A stretch of DNA of 64,000 nucleotides, taken from contig NC_133026.1 of assembly GCF_048771995.1 (NCBI RefSeq), positions 97,122,501 to 97,186,500 of the forward strand. The letters are read 5' to 3'. The notes under the pieces were generated by a model, which was given only the letters and a program-made list of their open reading frames with translations, did no database searches and was not told the origin of the DNA. The first letter of the stretch is position 1. Every line of letters starts with the position of its first letter. The translations under genes were made by a program, and so were the position numbers. Origin of the DNA: Taeniopygia guttata. Taxonomy: Eukaryota; Chordata; Aves; Passeriformes; Estrildidae. Positions 26,801 through 41,000 of this stretch are shown piece by piece.

Positions 26801-29800
26801 AACACCAAGGGAGAGACCCTCATGCCACTGTGAGGGCTGGTGGTCCTGGGGGGCTGGTGGGGCAGGGGTGGCTCTTTGTAGGGGTCTGTCAGACCCGGGC
26901 ATGTCAGCCGGTGCCTGTCCCACAGCCCCAGCACTGGGCACCTCCTTGGACCCATGGGTGGGCTAAGCAGGGCTGTGGGAGGTGGGGAGCAGCTCTGCTC
27001 CTGCAAGTGGGACTGTTCTCTGTGAATAGAAGGATGCAACAGAACCAACAGAGGTAATTCTCTGTATTTGAACCATCCAACAAAACATCACAGTGCCATG
27101 GATTTTCTGTCACTAAACATCCAGTGCTGCATTGTGATGGCTTTTGCTCTGTCCCAGGTTTGTCATCTTCTGTTGGTCTGAGGTTGGAGGCTTAGAATTA
27201 GGGTTTATGTTTTCCCATGGTTAAAAAAGAAAGATTTGTTTTTCTTTGATGTAATCTGAAGGTACTACCATGTAATCTATCTCTTTTGGGGTTTGAGGCA
27301 CAATTAAGCATGCAAAAATTCAGCATTTGCTAGACAAGTGTTTCAACAGCAATCTAGAGATATTTTTAAGTTTCCAACCTCATGAGTTGGCAAAAAAAAA
27401 ACAATGACAGAAGAATTTTCTAAATACTGTCTCAAATTACCAACATTTCAAAAGTAACATACTCATCAGAAAAACACCTGCACAAAATACAGAATTATTC
27501 CATAGACATGAATAAAATATTACTGGTTTACATATCTAGTAGTGCACAAAAATGACACACATCTGGACACTAGGCTGAGGCCCCTAAGAAAAGCTTTCTC
27601 AGCCTATTTTTTTACAGCCTGTGTAGAAAACAGCCCTGTTGCCAGATGTTTTGTTGAGGTTAGATTTGTGATATCCCCTCCAGAATGATGTCCAGCATTA
27701 CAGCATAGCTTATGCCTCAGCTTTCCAGCATCCCACTGATTTTCACAGAACTCTATGTCCTCCTTCCAGGCTTTGAAGCTGCAAAGGAAAGTAATGTTTT
27801 GTTGGCTGGTGAACCAGTCTGTCAACATCTTGGGACTGTAAATTACAGCATGCTTTCTATGGTTTGCTTGGATTGGCAGAAATGAGTTGTACACATGTCG
27901 GCATCCTGTGATTATTAGCAACAGCAGAAACTGGAAGACCTAACATAATATGGGAGTAAAGGAGATAGCTGCTAAAAATATTTTTGAGGGTTGCTGTTAT
28001 AGTGTTCTGGTTCTTCCGTTCATGTGAGAAATTATTCTTGCTTATATTGACCTGAAAACATTATGTTCTGGCAGGCAATCATACAGTCCTGATTGAATTT
28101 CAAGAATAAAAAGACCCTCCCAGCGTTTTTACGTACAGTCTTTCAAATTTATTTGCTTGTTTTGGCACCCTCTTTTCTCCTATATCTGAGATTTGGGTTT
28201 CTTCACATTTTTTAAAGATTCTAATCTGACAGCGTCCAGGAGTCTGAATTCCATATCATCTGTCATTTACTTCATATGTGACATAGATTATATGCATTTA
28301 CTTCATCTGCAAAGCCACAGAAAATATTATATCATAAGGTTGTTATGGGATTTAATATTTATGAAGGCTGCTCTAATCCCTTCCACTGAGAAATCTCATG
28401 AGAGAAAATTTATGCTGTTCAGAATATTAGCTCTGAAGAATATGAACATATAAACCAAACATCTAATTAAAAATCGCACTATGAGAAGATTTACATTGGC
28501 TTTGAGTTAAATAAAGCAGTATTATATATGATCTATAGATATGCCATTAATTAGACCAATATCAATATAAAAAACAATGTTAAGGAGTTTAAGTGTTTAC
28601 ATAGTGAAAGGGAAATGTGGAAAAATTTACACATTATATGAAAAAAAGATTTTTGTAATATCTGTCATTCTTTTATCCCAGATATTATATTTTCCCTGAT
28701 ACCACTGTTTATAAAGTACAGTTTAACTTTGGGTTTTTTTGGTATTTGTAATAACATCTGTCTTTATAAGTATAGTTTTAACATTGAACCTCATAATATA
28801 ATATGAATGAATTTGAAATATTCATGAACATCAAGGAAAATGTGAGAGATGGGTGCCCCAAAGAAAATCTGAAGTAGGATATAAAGGACAGACTTTAATA
28901 ACCTGCTATGCCAGAAGCTTTCCTTTTGAAAAGTCACACTCATTGTGTTTTGTGGTCTTGGTTTCAAGAGAGGGAAACTGTGCTAACATTAATTTGTAAG
29001 AATTTAGATTCTCTGAGAATCTTATGTTTCCACCTACCTGCTGGAATTTCTTAACAGGATTTCATCAGAATGGTATGAATCACTTCATGCTGATTTTGAT
29101 GTACTTTTATTAGCTGCTTACATTGAGAACCTAGGTGCCAGTAAATGAAAATTAGTTTCTGTGTGGATTCTTCCATAGTGTTGTTAGGTGGCTTTTAAAA
29201 ACTTCAGTGGTCTATGGCTAGCATGTCTATGTCTTCTTTATTTTAATGGAGCACCCACACCAAGTCCGGATAAATAGAAATATGGTTCAGCACAATGTTT
29301 TTTCACTGAGAAAACATTATAGCAACAAAACTGTTGACGCAAAAGTATTGTCTTCAATTAATATGTCATGGGTGCAGAGAAAAGGGGGCTTAAATTCTAA
29401 AAATTATATTACCTTGCCTATTTATAAAATGTCGTTACTTTTTCAGTCACCAGCTTAGAATTTTGAGCTGGCTACATAAGGACATTGAGTGCTCTCATTT
29501 TATCCTTTCTAAATTTCTGCCCTATATTTTTACACTTGATTGTTAGAAATAATAATTGCTTTTTAGTTTAATTTCTCATAGGACAGGAAAAAGTTTTGCT
29601 AGCTGTACAATAGGCACGGCATTCTTTCTTAGATACAATAAAACCCTCTTTTATTTCTTCATTTGGGCAGCTTTCGCCGTGAGACTTCAGCACGATACAG
29701 CTGAGGAGTATGAAGGGAATTCTGTTGGAGAATACATGTGACAGGAGGATAGAAGTAGTAAGCTCCTAGGTTAGGTGTTTGCAACCTCTCTGCAAACAGC

Positions 29801-32800
29801 TGAGTCCTCTTGGACCAGATAAGTTGTTTTTTGGGGAAGGGCCAGTCTTCTCCAAATGGGCTGACCTGGCCTGCTGCTGCTTCTGTTGCTGCTGCTGGGT
29901 TATTGTCTTCCAGTTCCCTAGAGCTGGCAGGAGGGGAAGGTCTTACTCAGGACTTTAGAGTCCTGGAGCTGATAGCTGTCACTAGTCCAACAGTTGCACT
30001 TCCATCTGTTTTTACTTTCCATATCTTGCTTGTTTTAGCTCGCCTGCTTTCTCACACCTCAACAAGAATTTTCTCAGTGAACCAGAGCCAAGGTCAGGCA
30101 GAGAGGCCATACAAACCAGGGACAGCTGAACCCTGAAGCAGAGAGTCACACAGCTACTAATAAGAAAAGTTACTGTGAGAAAATTACTGGTACAGAAGCC
30201 AAGAATGCAGCGAAACACAAAAATTAAAGTCAGAGATGGGGGGGGGAAAGGGCAAAAGAACATAGTATAAATTTTTAAGACACTGGATTCATCACATGAG
30301 TATAATCTATTCAAAGTCTAATTGGGAATTTCATGAACCTGAATGGAGTTATGAAGTTATGACCAAGTATCAAGGTATGAAAAACAAAAGGCAATTGTTA
30401 AAGGTAGCAAAGACCATGAATATATTTTTAAATTCCTGTATGCAAGTAAATTGATTTCTGTAATACAGTTTTGGTTTATATTAATTGATTTTAAAATATT
30501 CAATATTAACTGAATTGGAAAAAAATACAATACTGTCCCAGTCTCATGGAAGGTTCAGGCTGGGTGTAATTCCACGAACAATTTTGTTCATCTTCACAAT
30601 TTGATGTCTCCTCACAGTGTTTGTTTCTAGAAATGAACTAGGCAACAATTCTGACTTATTCGTTATATTATATTTGATTTTTAAGCTTATTTTGACAGCA
30701 CAAATGCTTTATATGATCATATAGTAACAGTGAGTTTTGATACCATAATCTGACTCACAGTGTATAAAGTACAATGTACTCCACAGAATAAAAAACTATT
30801 TTTTGTGACTAATTTTTAAGTCTGGTAAACATAATTAACATAAACAAAATAATTTATCAAGTTACTTAACTTTTTACCAAAGTTTCCTTGGTATCCTCTG
30901 TTTAAAGCAGGTTATTCTTAAGCCAAAGTGCCTGTACCATTTTCTCAGCTTCACCAGTCAGCTCCAATCAGCACTCTTTTAACTTAACCATAAAAATTGT
31001 TGATATAACTGATATAGGAGCTGATGTAATCTTTTCCCATGCAGGAGCCACTTAGAGTCAATTTGAAACACAATTTGTTTCTAACTACATGGAAACATCC
31101 ATGAACATCCCCCCCAGAATCTAGCTATATAGTTGAGCAACAATCATCTGAGTACACCAGTATGTTCAAGTCCAGCCTTCAAAAGGTGACAGATGTTTTT
31201 CACATGGCTAGAAATGTAGGCACATGTCCTGGTTTGTCCCAGAACATTTTTTTTTTTTTTAGCTGAGTTCAGTTTTATTGAGAAATAAAAGAAAAAAAAC
31301 AAAGTCCATTTCTCTTTGTATTTTGCCATGGTGACAAAATCTATCATTTTAGTGTAACTATAGCCAAGATTTGTTTGTCAGAATCTGAAGCTGTAGTTTC
31401 ATACCTTATTGGATTTATAAAAAAATGTTTCAGCAGCACAATTCTTGTTTCAGAAGCAAGTATTTAATAGACAATGTTTGATCACATCAGAACAAAAATA
31501 TAAAGACAAATGGATAGGAAAATAGTTATTTAAAATATTCAATAAACAAAAATATAAATACAAAATTATTCTCAAAAATTCTAGTTGTTTCCATAACTCA
31601 ATGAAGTTCAGTTTTGCAAGCTTGAAAATTATTTGTGTCATAGTATATATGGAAGATTTTATTGAAACAAAGGTTGTCTTGATTTCAGCAAAATTTTATG
31701 TAGATAATGTAAGTACCAGTTAAATTACTTTATTAGTTGTGTCTATTAAAATTCTCCATTACTTCTTTTTTTAGAATAATAATATTATTAGCAGAAACAA
31801 ATTTGAGCTAACTATGATTATGTACTCACAGGAAAAAAAATTCCAGAAGAGATTTTAACCTTAGTTGTAGTCAAATTCAGGAAACATATAAAGAAAGCTG
31901 GTTTGCAATCTTATCCTGCTGAATATTAAGATAAACCAATTCCCTTTCTTAGTTGTATTTGGTTGCCTTTTATGACCCTCGATTTGTTTTCTATATTGGT
32001 ATGGCAACTGACACATCATATATATGGTAAGAGATTTATAAAATCCATAAATGCATAAATGTTTATTAAGAAACTATTTGCACAGGTAGTTAATATTTTG
32101 TAATAGGTATTTTTATATTGTTGGAACAAATAGTCACTTAACTGGGCAAGTTTTTTGAAAAGATGTTGCCTCTCCTAAAGATCTTCTTTCATGTATTTAA
32201 ATGATAATATATTTAACAAGGTTTGATGAGCACTTGAACAAGACTTCTAATCAGAATATGTATTAGAATGTTCAGTGTTTAGTCAAACATAATTCTGATG
32301 AAATGTTACATGCTAGTGAACTACACTAGTACAAATTAACTGTGTACTCAGCTCTTTATGAAAAAAAATGGAACAAACTCTAGGAGAGGAAATTTTGTTA
32401 TGTATCTCCTTGGTTTCATCTAAACATTGCACAAGTCAGAGAGAACAAAGGGGACGTATTAAGTGACTGTAAGAGGATTGGAATAAAGTAATTTTCCATT
32501 CTTGTTGAGAAATCTAGAGCTCTAGTGCAAGGCACCTTTGGCATTTTTTTCCCTGAGAAAAAGGATTTTCAATTGACTGAGTGTCCTCACAGCTGCCCAG
32601 AGAGACCCACAGCAGGAAATGCAGTAAATGCTAATACTTATGCAGGTGTTCTCACTCAACATGACAATCAATCAGACCTCCACAGCACTGTAATCTGCAA
32701 AAAGCAGGTTTTTCCAATTTTGCTATCCTGCTTGCTAATTAAACTTGTATTTTCACACATTGCTTAGAATTTCAAACTGTGGAAGATAATAATCTTTCAG

Positions 32801-32815
32801 ATCAGATAAAATTAG
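23861..32815. other. Intergenic, no gene seen
   Basis: The stretches at 23,930-24,380 and 26,700-27,060 are GC-richer than their surroundings. Both look like possible old transposon remnants that I cannot classify. The rest is AT-rich with homopolymer runs. Overlapping open frames on both strands at 26,700-27,110 follow from base composition and show no known domain. Confidence 0.5.
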
Positions 32816-32910
32816 AGTTTATAAAGTTGGAAAATATCTCTAAGATCATCAAATCCAACCACTAACCTGACACCACTGTGACACCATTAAACCATATCTG
32901 TAGGTGCAAC
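32816..32910 (-). mobile_element. CR1 LINE tail, older subfamily
   Basis: The plus strand reads AAAGTTGGAAAATATCTCTA then AGATCATCAAATCCAACCAC, the complement of a CR1 3' end of the subfamily with that motif. Only about 95 bp remain before a second CR1 begins directly to the right. Confidence 0.7.
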
Positions 32911-33305
32911 ATAAAATGACAGAATATCCTGAGTTGGAAGGAACCCACAAGGATTATTGATACATTGACATATCCATACACCCTTGGAGCACATCCAGGG
33001 GTGGTGATTGCACCACTTTCTTGGCAGCCTGTCCCAGTGCCTGACCACCCTTTCAGTGAATAAATTTTTTCTTGATACCCAATCTAAACCTCCCCTGGTG
33101 CAACCTGAGGTAATTTCCTCTGGTTCTATCACTTGTTTATTGGGAGAAGGAACAAACCCCCACTTCCTTTAAGGGAGTTTTAGAGAGGGATAAGGTCTCC
33201 CCTGAGCCTTCTTTTCTCTAACAAATGATCTCAGCTCCCTCAGCCACACCTCATAGGACTTAATTTACCCTTCACAAACTTCATTGTCCTTCCTTGCATA
33301 TGATG
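32911..33305 (-). mobile_element. CR1 LINE 3' fragment
   Basis: A new CR1 terminus begins here in the same minus orientation (ACAGAATATCCTGAGTTGGA on plus). A minus-strand frame retains ERVVRHWDRLPRK, diagnostic of the CR1 ORF2 C-terminus. It lies immediately beside the preceding CR1 tail. Confidence 0.85.
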
Positions 33306-36300
33306 TTGAAACTGGAAAAATCCATAATTAAATACAATAATAATTAATAATAATTTATTTTAGAATTTATTAATTGTTTAGCCAGATCTAAGTTTACATA
33401 AAGAACAATTTAAATCCAAAAGCATTTAAGGGATTTTAAATAACCTGTGGTCACGTGTCTACTCTTGGGATATAGCACTTGCTAAAGTCATAAAGGAAGG
33501 AAAAAATCGCATCAAAGATGAGGTGATTTTATTATTTCCTGAGTTTTCTTGACTATGAAAGCCTATTCGTTTCAGGTTTATGAATCTTTTTTATTAATTT
33601 TTGTTATCTCTGCCTTATAATCTTATATATTCACCTTTTATTTATGCACACAACTTTCAGGAATGCTAATCAGCAGGCAGTAGGTTTCATCTCATTTTTC
33701 AGTGAATATCAGCTTGCTGTCTAATTTATATTTTCATATAAATTAAAATACTTTGAAGCCAAACTACAACATTAATTTTGATATGCCCAAAGTCATATAC
33801 ATGAGTGTGGATGTTTTTTTCCTACAGTGAAGAAATAATTTTTTCTCAAAATACATAGCAGAATCCTGCATTTAATTTTGAAAAAAGACCAAATCAAAAC
33901 CACACATCAGTTAACAAGTTTAACTTCTTCAGGCTGACCTCAGTGGTTCAAATCAGACACATATTTAAAAAAAAAGTAAACATAGAAAACATGTGCATAT
34001 AAAAAAATGGAAAAAGAAATGTTTTACTTCTTAAATCTGGTCTTTTAGTCACGGGACTGTTGACAACTGCATCACCCACAATAAGGGTTGCCAACAGATA
34101 TACTTAGCCAAAGGCAAATTTTTACCACTTACATTCTTTATTGACAGAGGAATAAAAGCAAATACTGACAAATTTAACAGAAAGCAGCATTGGGGTATTT
34201 TTCTTAAGAAAATTGTTATTATATCCAGTGTTCTGAAAGCAGAATTATAATTGCTTTTCTAAGCACCATATACATTAGAAAAAAATATCACTTACTTGGA
34301 AAGTTTCTTGTTTTGCTTATTTGAAAAGTCAAAAGACAATTTCCATCTCATTTGGTTTTTTATTCCTTCACAATGCTGTCTACATTTCCATTTGCCTGCT
34401 TTAGAAAAAAAAAGATAAATAGGATCAATTGTCATCTTTTCATTGTAGTAAACTAAATTGTTACAATAAAATAATATATCAAAATGCCAGAAAAGCATAA
34501 TGTTGGGGGGTTTTGCTTTAAAAACTGCTTGTGTTTTCCCTTTTTGTCACCTTTCTGTGGCGAAAACTCTCCTGGAGGGTGAGCAGAGAGAAGAAAAACA
34601 AACAATTGAGCAAGAAAATGCAATATGGAAGGTGTATATTGAACATTTCTTAGTCTTTAGAGATCTATCACAAGCAACCATTTTATACAAATCCTTTGAT
34701 CTTTCTAGATAAAAATCTCTAGCTGTACAGATATGATTACAAATCTCCTTAAGCATTTCTGTAAGACTTTTTGTAATTAACTTGTAATTACTAATATTTT
34801 TCAAGATGACGTTACCTGGAAAACTTTACCTATAACTTAAACTTCTAATGCAAGACAAAGTGCTACTTGATTAAGACAATCATTCACAATGATGTTTGCC
34901 TTAGCTTTCTGTTTGTAGAACAGTAGAACTCAAGCCTCTAAGAGACTCAAGGCTTATCATTGTGAAAGGCACCACCCATATATAAAACTAAATTTATCAG
35001 TAATCTAAGTATACTTGAGTTAATGTTATATTAGTTTATTGACAACTTCTGTTTCTAATTTAATATCAAAATTGGCCTGCATATTTCTTTTCCTTGCAAA
35101 TCCATATTTTTAAGCATGTTTTTTATTAACAACAACACAGTTTTTAGTGATTATTAAATCTGAGTCCGCATAGCTAAATTAAGAAGGGTAGAGAACAGAA
35201 CTCCTTTTGTGTTAGGAAATTATGTCTCTCAAATGTAGGCAATAGATGGGGTGGAGGTTTAACAGAACAAGGTATGGAAAAGCCTCACTAAAGAACAGCT
35301 TCTGACTGGATGCTTGCACTGTAAGACAAAACTATTTTTCTTAGATTACATGTAAAATGCTGCTGTAAGAGTGAAGGGATCCTTACTTTTAGATATTTTC
35401 ATACATAAATGTGGTTGATTTGCTTTGGTTTCCCCTCCTGCACACAAAATTTCCATATATTATTCTCATCTTCATTTAATTGTCACAGATATTTGAGTGA
35501 AGGATTAAGTTACTAATATTTTATATTTTTAAATGAGCCTTGTAGCTGTTCACTTTATCTGTCTGAATTGCATTAATGAAGTTTCCACAGAATGGTTTTT
35601 ATTCTGTTTTGCTCTGCCCTTTTCTTCTCATTCGAAAGAAATGTTAGCCATCAACTTAGGTCAAGTTAAACAGTACAAGAATGTATTTCTTTGGCTTTTC
35701 TATGACAGGATCTTGGATATTAGGAAAGTTCATCCTTTTATTTCTGCTGGGCATTCCTTTACTTAAATATGATGGAAAGTCACTAAGAATAGAAAGAGAG
35801 AATTAGATTAAGCAGAATACATTAGAGAGGGAATAATCTGAACAGTACAAAATTGTGCTGAGCAGTTTGCTAAATTGTTGAAATATGTTGAAAATCTTTA
35901 AAAGAAGGTTTTAAGAGAGAGAGTAAATATATTTTAATGTATAGACATCAGTCTTAGTATTTCTTTAGAAATTATGTAGACAAATCACTGACAAAACCAG
36001 ACCACAGGTAATAAGCAGGATCCTATTCCATTTCTGTAAAAGAAGTTGTACAACAAGACGGCCATAGCTTTAGTCATGATACGAAAAACTAAGTTTAAAC
36101 TGGACTCAGCATTCTCATTTATATGTTCCCATTGAACATAACCATTCAAAATAAAATTCTGTCAATTCAGTAGTAATCTTTCCTGTGAGGTGGATATACT
36201 TTTCAGGCTAACCAGGAACAGTCAATTGCATATGTTAACTTTAGGGCACTCAAGGTTAGAGTTAGAATAGCTTCACTGACCAATGGGATCCTCATTACTG

Positions 36301-38825
36301 AGGAATTATGTGCAGAAGGTGTTTAGAATAGATGTGCTACAAGAAGTGTGGGTTGTTTTAGGGATGTGACATTTTTAATCTTGACCCTCTTATGTGTCCT
36401 TCATCTTCATGGGCCCTAATCTGTTTAGACCATTGCTGACATAACTTTGAAGTGTTAGTAAGTATGACTTTGAGACTGTATAGAAAGAACCAGAAAAATT
36501 GTGCATTGTTCTTTTAATAAGAAGGTATTTAAATTCATTTTAAAAAATAGGGTCTTTAGATGAATGTCAGCTCTCTTTTACAACCTCTTCTAGTTCATGG
36601 AGCCTATATGCGACATATGAGTACATCCACAAATACTGTTCCTGCTGTCATAACTGGAAGTGGTTTGCACCACAACTTTAATTCGAGACATCTGCCTGAC
36701 ACTCTGCTCAGACCAATGTTTTTTATTTTTTCCCCAATGCTCTTCAGCAATACTGTTGCAAGCAGATGTGTGTATCTCTTTTTTGTACTCTCTTATGTTG
36801 TATATAATAGTCTTAGGTGATTAATAGTGTTTGTTTTGAAGCTGTGATTAATTTTTCTTACAATAAAATGTAGGATAACAAAAAATAGAGTAATAGCTTG
36901 CAAGAAGATTCTTGCAAACCAAACCAACCAAAATTGCACTGATCCTATCCAAAACAAAATAAAAACCAGGAAGATTCTTGACTTTCTACACATAAATGTG
37001 TTCTGGGTTTCAATTTCCATTTAATCCTGGGCAAGGACAACTGTCCTAAATAAGATAATCACAGGAATGTATAGAAAGATTTAAAATATGTTCTTGCTTT
37101 TTATGGCCTCTTTAACTGCTATTGACCTATAAGAAACTAATTTTCAGCATCTTTATGCTGCTGATGTACATCTTCATTTTTGTCTACAGGAAAAAATCAG
37201 AAACACATCTTTCTTCAGATGTTATTTATAATCTGATGATTCAAAGACCTAATAAGTATAACTTCCTTCTGAAATAGATACAGATGAAGTCCAGATATTT
37301 AAACTTAAATAAAAACCTTCTTTTTATTAATAACGTAGATGCTTCCATCTTGCCAAATTTTGTCACTTAAAGTGCTGAAGATACAAGAAGTTTTCATTAT
37401 TGAGAATGGCAGCCTTAAAGACAAAGAGATAGTGTTTCATATAAAAGTGAGTACACCACTACTTTTTAACTCAACTGTTTTTAGAGTGATTAAGCTATTT
37501 GTGGCAGTCTGTTTGAATGTTGAGTGCCAGCAGTAATGCTATCTTAGTAAAACGAATAACTACATTTAGATCAGACAGGAAAATTATGTGTGTTCCTTTA
37601 CTGTGAAAAACTGATAGGGTTTTTTTTCCAGAGTGGAATAGGCAGTGTTTGTTGTACTAATTTAGGCATCTTTCTTGCTTCAGGTATGGTCAGATGACAC
37701 ACTAGATACATCATGCTGCTGTTACAATCCCTGCTGTAGAGCAGGGGTATTCTTGTGGAGGATGCTGTTAATCTTAGGATAGAGGAGAGAGGGGAAAGGT
37801 TGTTTCTAAGGCTGTATTTATTAATATAACTCACATTCTAAGAATATAAAGTAGCATCTCATCCTGCAGCCTTCCCAACATAATACTGGAAGATACATAT
37901 GATACTTTTACACCTTACTGCAGTATTTATCAACTTTTTTTCTGAATAAAAACCATTTTTTAAAATAACTAATATTTGAAGAGCAAATATTGCAAAACCT
38001 AAGCATATGAAAGACTCATCAAGAAATAAATTTCCTCTAAAATGATGAGGCTTCATAATTTTTATTTTTCTGTTGGACCTTTTGCATTTTTCATCAGAAA
38101 TATATGTAGAAATGACTTAATTTCTTTTAAAGGAATGTGTTGATTAGTATGATTTATTCAAAGTCGTATTTTGGGGTTTGAAGGTGGTGAACTGAAAAAT
38201 CGTGCTGTGCAAATTGCTGTCAGTCATTTGTGCCTTCTTTGTACCCACCTATGCAAGCCTTTCTAATCAGTGCATATGTGGACAAATCTAGACACCACAG
38301 CAACATCACACCTCTGTGTAGTTAATAAAAGATTTGGCAGGACCTCTCCTTACAGTCAGGTTACACTGAAGAGCAGTAATAACCATATCTTTTAAATTTA
38401 ATTCCTTTTAGCTTTTCATATTGAAATATCAGACTAGAAGCATTTTTTTCCTTCATTAGAAAAGGAAAATTCTTAATTTATCCTTAATTTAATTTTTTTT
38501 TAATTCTTCTAAATTATGATGATGCTATTTCAATATTACATTACTTCAACATTGAACATTAACCATAAATATAAATTATGAACATTTTCCATCAGATTTA
38601 CCAGAAATGTGTAATGATATTTTTTTTATTGAGGCTTTGCTTGAAAACAATTTTGCTGAGTTATTTATAAAGTATGGAAAGGGTAAACATTATGTAGATA
38701 TTCAGTAGAAAATAATATGTATGTCACAATAGGAGATCAATTGTTCTTGTCTTTTTACTTCTGTTGCTCATATTGAAACTGCTGGAGCGTCATACTTTTG
38801 CAAGTTCCATAACTTCTTTTAAAAG
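33306..38825. other. Intergenic, no gene seen
   Basis: AT-rich desert. The open frame at 36,560-36,820 (+) has no recognisable family and no supporting signal. No RNA gene was recognised. Confidence 0.55.
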
Positions 38826-39140
38826 CCATAGAATAGTTTGGGTTGGAAGGGACATTAAAAGGCCATATAGTGTAACCTCCCCCTCACAATGAGAAGTGTT
38901 ATCTTCAACTAGATCAGTTGACTCAGTGTGCCACCCAAGTTGACGTTCAATGTTTCCAATGAGAAGGCATCCACTACCTCTCCAGGTTTTCTCCACTACC
39001 TCTATTCCGGTCTTTCATCACTCTCAATATAAAAAAAAAAAAAAAAAAGCAAACAAAACACCCTCTTTCTCATATCTCTTTGAAATTGGTCTTCCTTCAG
39101 TTTCAAACCATTACCCCTTGCCCTATCCCTACATGCCTGT
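38826..39140 (-). mobile_element. CR1 LINE 3' fragment with A-run
   Basis: Begins CATAGAATAGTTTGGGTTGG on plus, the complement of the CR1 3' tail. An A-rich run of about 18 bases at 39,031-39,048 interrupts the body of the element, a later expansion or insertion. Confidence 0.82.
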
Positions 39141-39944
39141 ATAACAACAACCATCAGTGGATCAGGAGACCCAGAATAAAATCAGGAACAGACAAAATAA
39201 CTGAAATGGCTAGTCTTGATTTTATTTTGTTTCTTAACCAGAAAACACTGAAATTCTTGTATCATGTGGAAATATCTTCCAGAAAAGAAGAGTCTTGAAG
39301 TTTAGATCCTATTTTTATAACTTGCTCTACTAATATTTCTTGTTGAGAATCAGTAGTACTTCTGCCAAGCTGAGGTTTTTTGTAGTATACTTATGTATGA
39401 TAAGCAATCCATTTTCAGGTACTATATGTTAATTTTCAACAAAGAGTGTAATGAGCAACAGAAAGTGAAGCTTATGAGGATCTTTAAGCATGTAAGTAAT
39501 TTTACCACAACTTTGCTTACCACGTATTTGCTACCACAAAATGTGCTGAAAAGTATTAATAGGCCAACACACCAAATGTAATACATAGTTATTTCCTGTT
39601 TCACTTCTTAAAAGCAAAGAAGTTCAATCAGCAGCATAGATCTGTACAAGATAAATAGTTTACATTTATCTGGTATCACTGTTTGCACTTGTGGATCAAA
39701 TTAGCTTACACAGGCAAAATCAGAACTGAAAACTAACAAGCTGAGTAAAGTATTAGCCCTAGATAAGCTTCTTCCCATTATACTTTATCACTTTGCTGGA
39801 ATAAAACTAAGATTTTTTTTTTTTAGTCATTGCTGTTTGATGTTGCTTTTTAGTTTTATGATCTGTTTTAAAGTTACTTAGGAGTGATGTGTTACATACA
39901 TAGATAGTTTTATTAATGAAATCTAGCCTGCATGTAGCCTATTC
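39141..39944. other. Intergenic, no gene seen
   Basis: AT-rich sequence between a CR1 fragment and an LTR fossil. Nothing further is recognised. Confidence 0.6.
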
Positions 39945-41000
39945 AGGTGGATTGACTCTGGCAGAACCCTAGGTGCCAACAAAGCCGATGTATCACTTCC
40001 TTTTCAACTGGATGGAGGACAGAAGATACAATGAAAGGCTCATGAGTTAAGGATGGGGAGAGATCACTCAGCAATTACCATCAGGGTAAAAGAATCTCAG
40101 GGAAATTATTTTAGTTCCTTACCAGACAAATCAGAATAGAGTAATAAGAAGCGAAACTAAATTTTAAAAAAACCTTCTCCCTCACCCTTCCCTTCTTCTC
40201 AGGATTAACTTTATTCTTGAATTCTTCCCCCAGGCAGTGCAGGGAGACATGAAATGGGGGACGTGGTCAGTTCATCATGCATTGTCTCTGCTGCTCCTTC
40301 CTTCTCAAGAGGAGGACTCCTCACACACTTCTCTATCTCCATGGGGTCCCTCCCATGGGAGACAGACATCCATTAAGTTCTCCAAGATGAGTCCTTCCCA
40401 TGACCTGCAGTTCTTGACAAATTGCTCCAGTGTCAGTGCTTTCTGCAGGGTGCAGTCCTTCAGGAGCAGGCTGCTCCAGGATGGGTCCCCTGGGGTGGCT
40501 CACAAGTCCTACCAGAAAACCTGATCCAACCCCCCTGCACATCCACCTGCTCCAGCATTGGGTCCTCCACAGTCTAGGGATGGATCTCTGGTCCGTCATG
40601 GACCTTGATGAGCTGTTGGGGCACAGCTTTTTCCCCATGGTCTGCCCCACAGGCTTTGTAGGAGATAAATTTCATGCTTGGAACACCTCCTCTCCCTCCT
40701 TCTACAGATCTTGATGTCTGCGGGGCTGTTTCTCTCACATATTCTCACTCCTCTCTTCAGGTGCAATTGCTATTGTGTAGGGTGGGTTTTTTTCCCTTTA
40801 ACAACATTATCCCAAAAAACACTACCACCATCACAGATGGTGTGATGGCTAAGGCTCAGATGTCTAAGGCTGAGCCTTAGCCAGCATTGGATCCGTCTTG
40901 GCTCTGGGTGAAGTTTCTGGCAGCTTCTAACAGAAGCCATCCCTGTAGGGCTCCCCTCTATACATACACTACCTAAATTTTGTGAAAGCAAAGCTTTGCT
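39945..41000 (-). mobile_element. LTR fossil, probably ERVL-like
   Basis: The block resembles a long LTR I know as very common in neoavian genomes, read on the minus strand from a terminus near 41,000. Recognisable parts on plus include GGGAGAGATCACTCAGCAAT, GTGCAGTCCTTCAGGAGCAG and GGATCCGTCTTGGCTCTGGG. The imperfect internal repeats of the LTR body are visible (CTCCAGCATTGGGTCCTCCA and relatives). No internal retroviral sequence was recognised beside it, so a solo LTR is likely. It is clearly diverged from the remembered form, suggesting considerable age. The ERVL assignment is from memory and less sure than the LTR call. Confidence 0.65.

Noticed and set aside
40333-40714. Overlapping ~95-105 codon frames on both strands
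   Set aside because: They lie inside the LTR fossil and reflect its GC-rich internal repeats, not a gene.
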